This document shows, piece by piece, positions 32,154 through 40,114 of a DNA stretch of 64,000 nt. Below the pieces are notes generated by a model. It was given only the letters and a program-made list of their open reading frames with translations, did no database searches and was not told the origin of the DNA. Made by a program: the position numbers and the translations under genes. The stretch's first letter is position 1. Each line of letters starts with the position of its first letter. This stretch comes from Mesorhizobium sp. M00.F.Ca.ET.216.01.1.1 (lineage in GTDB: Bacteria > Pseudomonadota > Alphaproteobacteria > Rhizobiales > Rhizobiaceae), in contig NZ_SADR02000015.1 in assembly GCF_004010325.2 (NCBI RefSeq), positions 62,001-126,000 on the forward strand, given 5' to 3'.

Positions 32154-32882
32154 ATGGGAATCCGTACGCTCGTTGCCATGCTGGTCGTCGCGCTTGTCGT
32201 GATCGGCGCCTTGGCAACACAGGAATCTTATCAAGTGTTTATGCCGGGGCTGCTGCAAGGCGCGGTCCTGACGGTCGAGATCGCCATTCTCGGCAGCCTG
32301 CTGGCAATTGTCATGGGCGTGCTTGCAGCACTGGCAAGGATGTACGGCCCGGCGCCGCTCAGATGGCTGGCCACGGTCTATGTCGAGATCTTCCGCGGGA
32401 CGTCGGCGCTGGTGCAATTGTTCTGGCTGTTTTTCGTGCTGCCGCAATTCGGCGTCACGCTCAACGCGTTCCTGGTCGCCGTCCTAGCGCTCGGTCTGAA
32501 CGTCGGCGCCTACGGGTCGGAGGTCGTGCGCGGTGCGATCCAGTCCGTCGCCCGCGGCCAGTGGGAGGCGTGTACGGCATTGAACATGAGCCGCCCCCAG
32601 ATGTTGCGTCGGATCATTCTGCCGCAGGCATTCGTCGCCATGATCCCGCCCTGGGGCAATCTGTTCATCGAGCTTTTGAAATCGACGGCGCTGGTCTCGC
32701 TGATCACGCTCTCGGACCTCGCCTTCAAGGCGCAGCAAATGAACCAGAACACGTTCAAGACCATTCCGATCTTCACCCTCGTCCTGCTGATGTACCTGGC
32801 GATGTCGCTGGTTCTCACCATCGGCATGCGGCTTCTCGAAAGGCGGGCTTCGCTCGGACTGGCGCGGGGGAAGGCAGCATGA
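32154..32882 (+). CDS. ehuC: Ectoine-type ABC transporter permease
   Basis: A 242-residue inner-membrane permease of the polar amino-acid (HisMQ) family. Hydrophobic segments include VAMLVVALVVIGALA and GAVLTVEIAILGSLLAIVMGVLAAL. The contact region ARGQWEACTALNMSRPQMLRRIILPQAFVAMIPPWGN is the family EAA loop. It pairs with EhuD to form the channel. The gene ends in an ATGA overlap with ehuD. Confidence 0.87.
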   Translation: MGIRTLVAMLVVALVVIGALATQESYQVFMPGLLQGAVLTVEIAILGSLLAIVMGVLAALARMYGPAPLRWLATVYVEIFRGTSALVQLFWLFFVLPQFGVTLNAFLVAVLALGLNVGAYGSEVVRGAIQSVARGQWEACTALNMSRPQMLRRIILPQAFVAMIPPWGNLFIELLKSTALVSLITLSDLAFKAQQMNQNTFKTIPIFTLVLLMYLAMSLVLTIGMRLLERRASLGLARGKAA

Positions 32883-33538
32883 TCTGGGATTGGGGATTTG
32901 CCCTGGAAATCCTGCCGGTGCTCGCCCGCGCCGCCATCATTTCCATCGAGGCGACGCTGATCGGCTTTGTGCTTGCCGCCTCGCTTGGCCTGGTGCTGGC
33001 CGTCGTCCGCATCGCCGTGCCACGCACCGGCTGGACGATTTCGGTGCTGGTCGAGCTGATCCGTTCGACCCCGCTGCTGATCCAGATATTCTTTCTCTAT
33101 TTCGTGTTCCCGAAATTCGGTGTTGTGCTCGACGCCTTCACCGCCGGGGTGCTTGCCATCGGCATCCACTATGCCGCCTATTGCTCCGAGGTCTATCGCG
33201 CCGGTTTCGACAACATCCATCGCGGCCAGTGGGAAGCCTCGATCGCACTCAATCTGTCGGCCTGGACGACGTTCCGCGACATCATCATCCCGCAGGCGAT
33301 CCCGCCGATCGTTCCTGCGCTCGGCAACTATTTGGTCGCCTTGTTCAAGGAGACGCCATTGCTTTCCGCAATCGCCGTGCTGGAGTTGATGCAGACGGCC
33401 AAGATCATCGGCTCCGAAACCTTCCGCTACACCGAGCCGATGACGCTGGTCGGCCTGTTCTTCCTTGCCATGAGCCTGGTTTCTGCCGCGCTCATTCGCT
33501 CCCTCGAACGCCTGCTCAACCGGAGGACCATGCGATGA
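32879..33538 (+). CDS. ehuD: Ectoine-type ABC transporter permease
   Basis: A 219-residue HisMQ-family permease with segments FALEILPVLARAAIISIEATLIGFVLAASLGLVLAVV and the EAA loop HRGQWEASIALNLSAWTTFRDIIIPQAIPPIVPALGN. It is the partner of EhuC. The ATG at 32879 overlaps the ehuC stop, and its own stop overlaps the ehuA start, both as ATGA; the long frame upstream is the ehuC region in another frame. Confidence 0.87.
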   Translation: MIWDWGFALEILPVLARAAIISIEATLIGFVLAASLGLVLAVVRIAVPRTGWTISVLVELIRSTPLLIQIFFLYFVFPKFGVVLDAFTAGVLAIGIHYAAYCSEVYRAGFDNIHRGQWEASIALNLSAWTTFRDIIIPQAIPPIVPALGNYLVALFKETPLLSAIAVLELMQTAKIIGSETFRYTEPMTLVGLFFLAMSLVSAALIRSLERLLNRRTMR

Positions 33539-34314
33539 CGGAACAACCGATGGTCCGCTTCGCCAATGTTTCGAAACGCTACGGTGCGCTGACCGTGCTC
33601 GACGGGCTCAATCTGGAAATAGCACGCGGCGAAAAGGTCTCCATCATCGGGCCGTCCGGCTCCGGCAAGACCACGGTGCTGCGCATGCTGATGACGCTGG
33701 AGACGATCAACGACGGCGTCATCTGGGTTGAGGGCCAGCCTCTCACACATATGCAGCGCAACGGCACGCTGGTGCCCGCCGATCTCGCACACATCCGCAA
33801 GATCCGCGCCAAGATCGGCATGGTGTTCCAGTCGTTCAACCTGTTCCCGCACATGACGGCGATGCAGAACTGCATCGAGGCGCCGATAACGGTGCTCGGC
33901 ATGAAGCGCGCCGATGCCGAGGCGCGCGCGGCCGAGCTGCTCGACATGGTCGGCTTGTCGGAAAAGAAGGACCACTATCCCTCGCAGCTCTCCGGCGGTC
34001 AGCAGCAGCGTGTCGCCATCGCACGCGCTTGCGCCATGCGGCCCAAGATCATGCTGTTCGACGAAGTGACTTCGGCACTCGACCCCGAACTCGTCGGCGA
34101 AGTGCTTGCAGTCATCCGAAAACTTGGTAGGGAACATGACCTCACCATGCTGATGGTCACCCACCAGATGGGGTTTGCCAAGGAATTCTCCGATCGCGTC
34201 TGCTTTTTCCATGCGGGCAAGATCTGCGAGCAGGGGCCGCCAAGCGAGTTGTTCGGTGCACCCAAGAACGAGCGGACACGGCAGTTCCTGCACGCTGTCC
34301 TGGAGGCTGGATGA
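33535..34314 (+). CDS. ehuA: Ectoine-type ABC transporter ATP-binding protein
   Basis: A 259-residue ATPase: Walker A GPSGSGKTT at about residues 39-47, Q-loop VFQSFNLFPHMTAMQN, signature LSGGQQQRVAIARAC, Walker B IMLFDEVTSALDPE and switch MVTHQMGFA. This is a polar amino-acid-type ATPase, matching EhuA. ATGA overlaps link it to ehuD before and to the GntR gene after, so the regulator is co-transcribed with the transporter. Confidence 0.88.
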   Translation: MTEQPMVRFANVSKRYGALTVLDGLNLEIARGEKVSIIGPSGSGKTTVLRMLMTLETINDGVIWVEGQPLTHMQRNGTLVPADLAHIRKIRAKIGMVFQSFNLFPHMTAMQNCIEAPITVLGMKRADAEARAAELLDMVGLSEKKDHYPSQLSGGQQQRVAIARACAMRPKIMLFDEVTSALDPELVGEVLAVIRKLGREHDLTMLMVTHQMGFAKEFSDRVCFFHAGKICEQGPPSELFGAPKNERTRQFLHAVLEAG

Positions 34315-35042
34315 CGCTTGAGGCAGATGCCGCGCCCATAGCCGTGACCGCTGCGCTGCCGCGCCCGCTCTCGGCGCGGGAGCGTTTCGAGCGCATTTAC
34401 CGGATCTTGCGCGACCGCATCTGCCTGCTCGACTACGCGCCGGGAAGCCGCCTCTCCGAAGAAGAACTTGCCCAGGAATTCCAGATCAGCCGCACGCCGG
34501 TTCGCCGCGTCCTGGCGCGACTCGAATCCGAGGGGCTGGTGCAGTCCGTCCATGGCGTCGGTACGATCGTCACCGATGTCGATATCGAGGAACTGGAGCA
34601 GGTCTATCTCCTGCGCCTGGAACTGGCGCTCCTCGTCGGCAAGCTTACGCCGATCCCGCGCACGGCGGGCGACCTCGACCGCATTCGTGCACTCATCACG
34701 CGCTGCGATTCCGACATGCTCAACCCCGACCAGCGCGCTTTCCTGCGCCTGAACATGGATTTTTTCTACGAACTCACGGCGATGACCGGCAACCAACCGC
34801 TGCGCGAGATCAGCGAGCGCCTGTATTTTCAGGTCGCGCGCGTCGTCCTCAAGATGATGCCGCAATTGGGCCTTGTGGAGGAGTTCACCGCGTTCCGCCG
34901 CGAGATGGAAGAAGTCCTTGCTGCGGCCGAGATCGGCGATTGGGAATCGATCGGCCACATAAGGCGCGCGCATATCTCGATGAGCTTTCGCCGCATGATG
35001 CGCCATGCGGGCGGGACCAACGGCTCCGACGAGGCCTTGTAG
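34311..35042 (+). CDS. GntR-family (FadR-type) transcriptional regulator
   Basis: A 243-residue regulator. The winged helix lies at about residues 25-88 (ERIYRILRDRICLLDYAPGSRLSEEELAQEFQISRTPVRRVLARLESEGLV), followed by a helical FCD ligand domain. It overlaps the ehuA stop by 4 bases. It probably controls the divergent ehuBCDA and hydrolase-sox promoters; the two GntR-like palindromes at 31049 and 31145 are candidate sites. The ligand is unknown, perhaps the transported solute or a breakdown product. Confidence 0.85.
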   Translation: MTLEADAAPIAVTAALPRPLSARERFERIYRILRDRICLLDYAPGSRLSEEELAQEFQISRTPVRRVLARLESEGLVQSVHGVGTIVTDVDIEELEQVYLLRLELALLVGKLTPIPRTAGDLDRIRALITRCDSDMLNPDQRAFLRLNMDFFYELTAMTGNQPLREISERLYFQVARVVLKMMPQLGLVEEFTAFRREMEEVLAAAEIGDWESIGHIRRAHISMSFRRMMRHAGGTNGSDEAL

Positions 35043-35242
35043 TCACATTCCGGGTCTTCCCTAATCCAACGGTGAGCTGAAGGGTTCGGCTTTTCCCTGT
35101 TTGCTGGTCCCGCATCTGCCTTTCTCCGCATCGTGCGGATTGTCGGCAGTTCGTCCGCTTGGTTGACACTGGACCGGGGTGCGCCACTTTTCATCGGGGA
35201 GGGCCGTCAAGACAAAATGCATGTCCCTGCGGAGGAGATGAA

Positions 35243-36454
35243 ATGTCGAATTCCAGATTTTCCGTGGCCGGCGCGATCCTGGCCGCCGCGATCGTTTTGG
35301 GCTGGTCGACTGCGGTATCGGCGGCCGACATCGTGCTTGGCGCCTCTGTCCAGTTGACCGGGCCGTCCGCCAATACCGGCCGCTATTACAAGGACGCCTA
35401 TGAATTCGCGATCGACAAGATCAATGAAGCCGGCGGCGTGACGGTGGGCGGTGAGAAGCGCAAGCTGGCCCTCAAGCTTTACGACAACCAGTCCGATGTG
35501 AATTTGAGCGTACGGCAGTACACCCAGCTTGTTTCGAAAGATAAAGTCGACCTTCTGCTTGGACCTTTCGCCAGCAATTTCGCGCTTGCCGATTCGGCCG
35601 TTTCCGAAAAATATCAAATCCCGATGGTCCAGGGCGGCGGCGCCTCCGACCAGATTTTTTCGCGCAAGTTCAAATACATATTCGGCACGCTGGCGCCGGC
35701 AAGCAACTATTTTGGCACGACGGTGAAGATGCTGAAGGAGCTCGATCCGGCGCCCAAATCCATCGCTCTGCTCTATGCCGACGACGCCTTCGACGTCTCG
35801 GTCGCCGAGGGCACGCGGCCGCTGCTCAAGGATGCAGGGCTGAGCATCGCCATTGACGAGAAATACAGTTCCAACGCCAGCGATTTCAATTCGCTGCTCT
35901 CGCAGATCAAGAGCAATGGCACCGATGTGGTGCTGATGGCGGGACACGAGACCGAGATTCTCAATTTTGTGCGCCAGGCCAAGAGCCTTGCCGTCGCGCC
36001 GAAGCTGTATTCGTTCACAGTCGGCGTGCCGAGCGAGGATTTTCGCAAGGCGCTGGGGGCGGATGCCGAATATGCTTTCGGCATGGCCGCCTGGCTGCCC
36101 TCCGCGGACCTCAAGGACAGATGGTTCGGTGATGCCGCCGCCTTCGCCAAGGATTACAAGGCCAAGTTCGGCTACGATCCGGACTACCATGCCGCCTCCG
36201 GCGTGGCCGACGTGGAGGCTCTCGCCCAGGCCATCGAGAATGCCGGCGACACCGACCCGGCAAAGGTGCGCGATGCGCTCGCCAATCTCAAGCTCGACAG
36301 CCTCTACGGGCCACTTGCGTTTGGTGAAAATGGGCAGATCGACCTGCCGCAGATCGTCATCCAGGTTCAGGGCGACGCAATCGCCCCCATCTACGGCGCC
36401 AAGGGATTCGTTGGAAAGCCAAAATATCCAATGCCGGCCTGGAACGCCCGCTAG
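35243..36454 (+). CDS. HAAT-type ABC transporter solute-binding protein
   Basis: A 403-residue Leu/Ile/Val-type binding protein. The signal peptide is about residues 1-27 (VAGAILAAAIVLGWSTAVSAAD). The mature part starts IVLGASVQLTGPSANTGRYYKDAYEFAIDKINEAGGV, with LLLGPFASNFALADSAVSEKY and IALLYADDAFDVSVAEG. It belongs to the branched-chain amino acid/amide family, but the ligand cannot be read. A GGAGGAG ribosome-binding site precedes the ATG at 35243. A TTGACA at 35162-35167 could be part of its promoter. It heads the operon with livHMGF. Confidence 0.88.
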   Translation: MSNSRFSVAGAILAAAIVLGWSTAVSAADIVLGASVQLTGPSANTGRYYKDAYEFAIDKINEAGGVTVGGEKRKLALKLYDNQSDVNLSVRQYTQLVSKDKVDLLLGPFASNFALADSAVSEKYQIPMVQGGGASDQIFSRKFKYIFGTLAPASNYFGTTVKMLKELDPAPKSIALLYADDAFDVSVAEGTRPLLKDAGLSIAIDEKYSSNASDFNSLLSQIKSNGTDVVLMAGHETEILNFVRQAKSLAVAPKLYSFTVGVPSEDFRKALGADAEYAFGMAAWLPSADLKDRWFGDAAAFAKDYKAKFGYDPDYHAASGVADVEALAQAIENAGDTDPAKVRDALANLKLDSLYGPLAFGENGQIDLPQIVIQVQGDAIAPIYGAKGFVGKPKYPMPAWNAR

Positions 36455-36485
36455 CCACGCGCGAGCCGGTTAGGAAAAAGGGAGG

Positions 36486-37355
36486 ATGGATGTGGGTCTG
36501 CTCGCGCAAATCCTGATCAACGGCGTCTTCCTTGGCGGACTTTATGCAATCATGGCGCTTGGGCTCGCTCTCGTCTGGGGGGTCCTCAATATCGTCAACC
36601 TCGCCCATGGCGCCTTCATCATGCTCGGCGCGTATCTGTCCTGGTACCTCTATGCCGGTCTCGGCATCGATCCGTTTCTGGGCCTGCCGATAAACGCGGT
36701 TGTCATGTTCATGGTCGGCTATGCGCTGCAGCGCGGCCTGCTCAACCTCGTCGTGCGAGCGCCGATGTTTAACACGCTGCTCATCACCTTCGGCCTTGAG
36801 GTCGTGCTGACCTATCTGGCGCAGCTTGCGTTTTCGGCTGACTTCCGAACCATCAATCCACCCTATGCGGGCAACAGCATCGCGCTTGGCTCCTTGGTGC
36901 TGCCACAGGCGCGGCTGATGGCATTTGGCGTCGCTGTCGTGCTGACGGTTGCGATGTGGGCTTTCCTCCTGCGCACGAAGCTCGGCCGCGCGATTCGCGC
37001 GACCGCCCAGAACCTAGTGGCGGCTCGGCTTTATGGCGTCGAGCCGCGACATCTCTACGCCACGACCTTCGGCATCGGCATCGGGCTCGCCGGCGCGGCG
37101 GGCGGGCTCTACGGGACAGTTTCTCAGATCAACCCCTATATCGGCGCGACGCTGACGGCGAAATGCTTCGCCATTTCCATCATCGGCGGGCTCGACAACC
37201 CGCTTGGCGTTCTGCTCGGAGGGCTGGTACTCGGTGTCATCGAATCGCTGGCCGTGCTCTACATCGGCGCCACATTCGCCGACGTGGCGAGCTTCAGCGT
37301 TCTTGTTCTGGTATTGATCGTGCGACCGCGCGGCCTTCTCGGAAAAGCCGCATGA
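36486..37355 (+). CDS. livH: HAAT ABC transporter permease, LivH type
   Basis: A 289-residue membrane protein of about eight hydrophobic segments: ILINGVFLGGLYAIMALGLALVWGVLNIVNLAHGAFIMLGAYL at the N-terminus is typical LivH, and the cytoplasmic loop RTKLGRAIRATAQN is the conserved coupling region. It forms the channel with LivM. The GGGAGG stretch just before the ATG and 31 bases after the binding-protein gene fits an operon; it overlaps livM as ATGA. Confidence 0.88.
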   Translation: MDVGLLAQILINGVFLGGLYAIMALGLALVWGVLNIVNLAHGAFIMLGAYLSWYLYAGLGIDPFLGLPINAVVMFMVGYALQRGLLNLVVRAPMFNTLLITFGLEVVLTYLAQLAFSADFRTINPPYAGNSIALGSLVLPQARLMAFGVAVVLTVAMWAFLLRTKLGRAIRATAQNLVAARLYGVEPRHLYATTFGIGIGLAGAAGGLYGTVSQINPYIGATLTAKCFAISIIGGLDNPLGVLLGGLVLGVIESLAVLYIGATFADVASFSVLVLVLIVRPRGLLGKAA

Positions 37356-38299
37356 CAGCGGCGCGCATAGCTCTCGCCAGCCTCGCGATTGCCGTGCTCG
37401 CGGCGGTGCCATGGTTCGGCTCCGATGTGCTCGTCCAGTTCGGCATCAACGCGCTGCTGCTGGCCGTTTTGGCGCAAGGCTGGAACATCATCGGCGGTTA
37501 TGCCGGCTATGCATCTTTCGGCAATTCGGTGTTCTACGGATTGGGCAGCTACGGGGTCGCCATCACCATGGTGCAATGGGAACTGCCATTTGCTTTCGGT
37601 CTTGCCTTCGGCGTCCTGATGGCGGTGATCTTTGCGTTCCTGCTTGGCCTGCCGGTGCTCCGGCTCAAGGGGCATTACTTTGCTATTGCGACGCTCGCGC
37701 TGGCGCAGGTCATGATCGCGATCGTCTCCAACGTGCCACTGGCCGGACAGAATATCGGCCTGGTCTTGCCGCCGCTCAACAACGATCCGCTGTTCTACGA
37801 ACTGGCGCTCGGCCTCCTCACAGCGGTGACGCTTACCATCTTCTGGCTGACGCGCAGCCGGTTTGGCTTTGGCCTGATCGCAATCCGCGAGAACGAAGAG
37901 GGCGCAGCCGTCATGGGGGTCAATACGACGCTCTACAAGGTGCTCGCCTTCGCGCTCTCGGGCGTCTTCAGCGCCCTTGCCGGCGGCATCCACGCTTACT
38001 GGATCACGTTTCTCGATCCCGAAAGCGCCTTCGACATCAGCCTCAACGTCAAGATGATCATCATGGCGGTGTTCGGCGGTCCAGGCACGATACTTGGTCC
38101 AGTGATCGGGGCACTCACGCTTTCCGCTGTCTCAGAGTTGCTGTCGAGCGAAGTAACCAGCGTGGCCGGCCTGTTCTTCGGTATCGTGGTCGTCGCCGCA
38201 GTGGTCCTCATGCCGCGCGGCCTGGCCGACATCGTGCGCCGCTTCCGCAAATCGGGATGGCGCTATTTTGCCGAAAACATAAAGGCGCACCGGATATGA
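37352..38299 (+). CDS. livM: HAAT ABC transporter permease, LivM type
   Basis: A 315-residue membrane protein with LivM features: QGWNIIGGYAGYASFGNSVFYGLGSYG, VLRLKGHYFAIATLALAQ and the coupling loop RFGFGLIAIRENEEGAAVMGVNTTLYK. The gene is fused by ATGA overlaps to livH and livG, so the subunits are made together. The reading frame extends back over livH but that part has no membrane-protein character, so I use 37352. Confidence 0.88.
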   Translation: MTAARIALASLAIAVLAAVPWFGSDVLVQFGINALLLAVLAQGWNIIGGYAGYASFGNSVFYGLGSYGVAITMVQWELPFAFGLAFGVLMAVIFAFLLGLPVLRLKGHYFAIATLALAQVMIAIVSNVPLAGQNIGLVLPPLNNDPLFYELALGLLTAVTLTIFWLTRSRFGFGLIAIRENEEGAAVMGVNTTLYKVLAFALSGVFSALAGGIHAYWITFLDPESAFDISLNVKMIIMAVFGGPGTILGPVIGALTLSAVSELLSSEVTSVAGLFFGIVVVAAVVLMPRGLADIVRRFRKSGWRYFAENIKAHRI

Positions 38300-39030
38300 G
38301 CGCAATCCTCGAGATCAGCCACGTGACGCGGCGCTTCGCCGGGCTGGTCGCCGTCAACGATGTAAGCTTCACATTAGACGAGGGCGAGATCCTCGGCGTC
38401 ATCGGCCCCAACGGCGCCGGCAAGACGACGTTGGTCAGCATGATCAGCGGCACCCTGGCGCCCAGTTCCGGAAATATCGTCTTCGAGGGCAATTCGATCA
38501 CCAGGCTGCCCGCGTTCCGCCGGGCGCGCCTCGGCATCGGCCGCACGTTCCAGATCATGCGGCCCTTTCCCGGTCTGTCGGTGCTGGACAATGTTGCCGT
38601 CGGCGCGCTGTTCGGTCGTGGCGAAGAGACGGCCGGTCTTGCGGAGGCTCGCGAAAGGGCACTTGGATATCTTGAATTCGTCGGGCTTGGCAAATCCATC
38701 GGCCGGCGCGCCGATGAACTTGGCGGGCCGGGACGCAAGCGGCTGGAACTTGCCAAGGCACTTGCCATGCAGCCGAAGCTGCTTCTGTGCGACGAGGTCA
38801 TGGCTGGATTGAACCATGTCGAGATCGACGAGGTGGTGGAGGTGATCCGCAAGGTGCGCGACGAAGGCATCTCCATCCTCGTCATCGAACATGTCATCAA
38901 GGCGATCAAGAGCCTGTCCGATCGCCTGCTTGTGCTGCACCATGGCGAGAAGATCGCTGACGGCGAACCGGAGGCTGTGCTGTCCGACGCGGCGGTCGTC
39001 GAAGCCTATCTCGGCAAGAGGCGGGCCTGA
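38296..39030 (+). CDS. livG: HAAT ABC transporter ATPase, LivG type
   Basis: A 244-residue ATPase with Walker A GPNGAGKTT at about residues 37-45, the LivG-typical GIGRTFQIMRPFPGLSV, and Walker B LLLCDEVMAGLNHVE followed by VIEHVIKAI. The signature motif is degenerate: LGGPGRKRLELAKAL in place of LSGGQ, and DEV replaces DEP. Similar changes occur in some LivG subgroups, so I do not call it inactive. It overlaps livM as ATGA. Confidence 0.87.
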   Translation: MSAILEISHVTRRFAGLVAVNDVSFTLDEGEILGVIGPNGAGKTTLVSMISGTLAPSSGNIVFEGNSITRLPAFRRARLGIGRTFQIMRPFPGLSVLDNVAVGALFGRGEETAGLAEARERALGYLEFVGLGKSIGRRADELGGPGRKRLELAKALAMQPKLLLCDEVMAGLNHVEIDEVVEVIRKVRDEGISILVIEHVIKAIKSLSDRLLVLHHGEKIADGEPEAVLSDAAVVEAYLGKRRA

Positions 39031-39032
39031 AC

Positions 39033-39761
39033 ATGCCGATCGGCGACGGGCAGAACCCTCTGCTGAAGGTTGGGGCTCTCGGCGCCGGCTACGGCGGCAT
39101 GCTGATGCTGCGCGATATCTCGCTCGAAGTCCGGCGCGCCGAGATCGTTGCTCTCGTGGGCGGCAACGGTGCCGGCAAGACAACCCTGCTTCGGGCATTG
39201 TCCCGCGTGATCGCATCCACAGGCAGCATCGAATTCGACGGCCGCGATCTGGTGCCGATGACGCCCGACGAAGCGTTCGGCGCAGGCCTTGTACAGGTGC
39301 CGGAAGGCCGCCAGCTGTTCGACCGCATGAGCGTCGAGGACAATCTCCGTATGGGCGCATACCGGCGCGGCGACCAGGCTGCGGTATCGCGTGACCTCGA
39401 CAGGATGTACGCCATCTTCCCGCGCCTCTCCGACCGAAGGCAGCAGATAGCCGGCTCGATGTCGGGTGGCGAACAGCAGATGTGCGCGATGGCCCGCGGC
39501 TTGATGGCCGCACCGAAACTGCTGATGATCGATGAAATGAGCCTCGGCCTTGCGCCGGTGGTGGTGGAACAGCTGATGGATGTGCTTGCGGCGATCCGCG
39601 GCGAGGGTGTCGCGATTCTGCTGGTCGAGCAGGACGTGCATCTGGCTTTGTCCGCTTGCGACCGCGGTTATGTCCTGGAAGCCGGCCAGATTGTCCGCGA
39701 GGGGATGGCGAAGGAGCTTGCCGACGACCCCGCGGTTCGCCGCGCCTACCTGGGAATATGA
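39033..39761 (+). CDS. livF: HAAT ABC transporter ATPase, LivF type
   Basis: A 242-residue ATPase: Walker A GGNGAGKTT at about residues 40-48, Q-loop VQVPEGRQLFDRMSVEDNLRMGAY (a LivF hallmark), signature MSGGEQQMCAMARGL, Walker B LLMIDEMSLGLAP and H-loop EQDVHLAL. It is 2 bases after the livG stop and ends the transporter operon. After its stop the same frame stays open for 82 codons (see the small ORF at 39846). Confidence 0.88.
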   Translation: MPIGDGQNPLLKVGALGAGYGGMLMLRDISLEVRRAEIVALVGGNGAGKTTLLRALSRVIASTGSIEFDGRDLVPMTPDEAFGAGLVQVPEGRQLFDRMSVEDNLRMGAYRRGDQAAVSRDLDRMYAIFPRLSDRRQQIAGSMSGGEQQMCAMARGLMAAPKLLMIDEMSLGLAPVVVEQLMDVLAAIRGEGVAILLVEQDVHLALSACDRGYVLEAGQIVREGMAKELADDPAVRRAYLGI

Positions 39762-39845
39762 GTTTCGGAGATAGTCGCTTCGAGCGCTATTCAGCCGTCG
39801 AAGCAGATCCGCTCTTTTCAATCCAGCTCGATCCTTGCGCTGTGC

Positions 39846-40010
39846 GTGATCATCGCGATATTCGTCGCAAGCAAACGATATCAGGTAATCTTCGCCACTC
39901 TCGGGGTGACCTACCAGATCTCGTGGATTCTGCGCCAGTTCGAGGTCAGTGCGAGCTCGGATTCGCAACCGCGGAAATTCCTCAACGAAATCAAATGTAC
40001 AAATTTTTGA
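39846..40010 (+). CDS. Possible small membrane protein in the livF-helicase gap
   Basis: The gap from 39762 to 40114 (353 bases) has no ATG-started gene I recognise. In the frame of livF, after its stop, codons stay open to a TGA at 40008-40010. Within it a hydrophobic run (ILALCVIIAIFVASKRYQVIFATLGVTYQISWIL) followed by a polar tail looks like one or two membrane helices. A GTG at 39846 gives a 54-residue product; a CTG at 39840 is possible; no good ribosome-binding site is seen. It may be a decayed gene end. A weak inverted repeat, ATCCTG (40057-40062) and CAGGAT (40074-40079), follows. Confidence 0.25.
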   Translation: MIIAIFVASKRYQVIFATLGVTYQISWILRQFEVSASSDSQPRKFLNEIKCTNF

Positions 40011-40114
40011 TGGGTACATCCGTCGGCAGTGCTGTGGACCCGAAATTAAATTGGTTATCCTGGGCTGAAACGTCAGGATGGGAATAAAGGGTCAGCCTGC
40101 CTGACCTGGGTGAT

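Noticed and set aside
35108..35140. CCGCATCGTGCGG hairpin after the GntR gene as a terminator
   Set aside because: A 5-bp stem with a 3-base loop and no T-run; too weak to call, although a terminator is expected in this gap.
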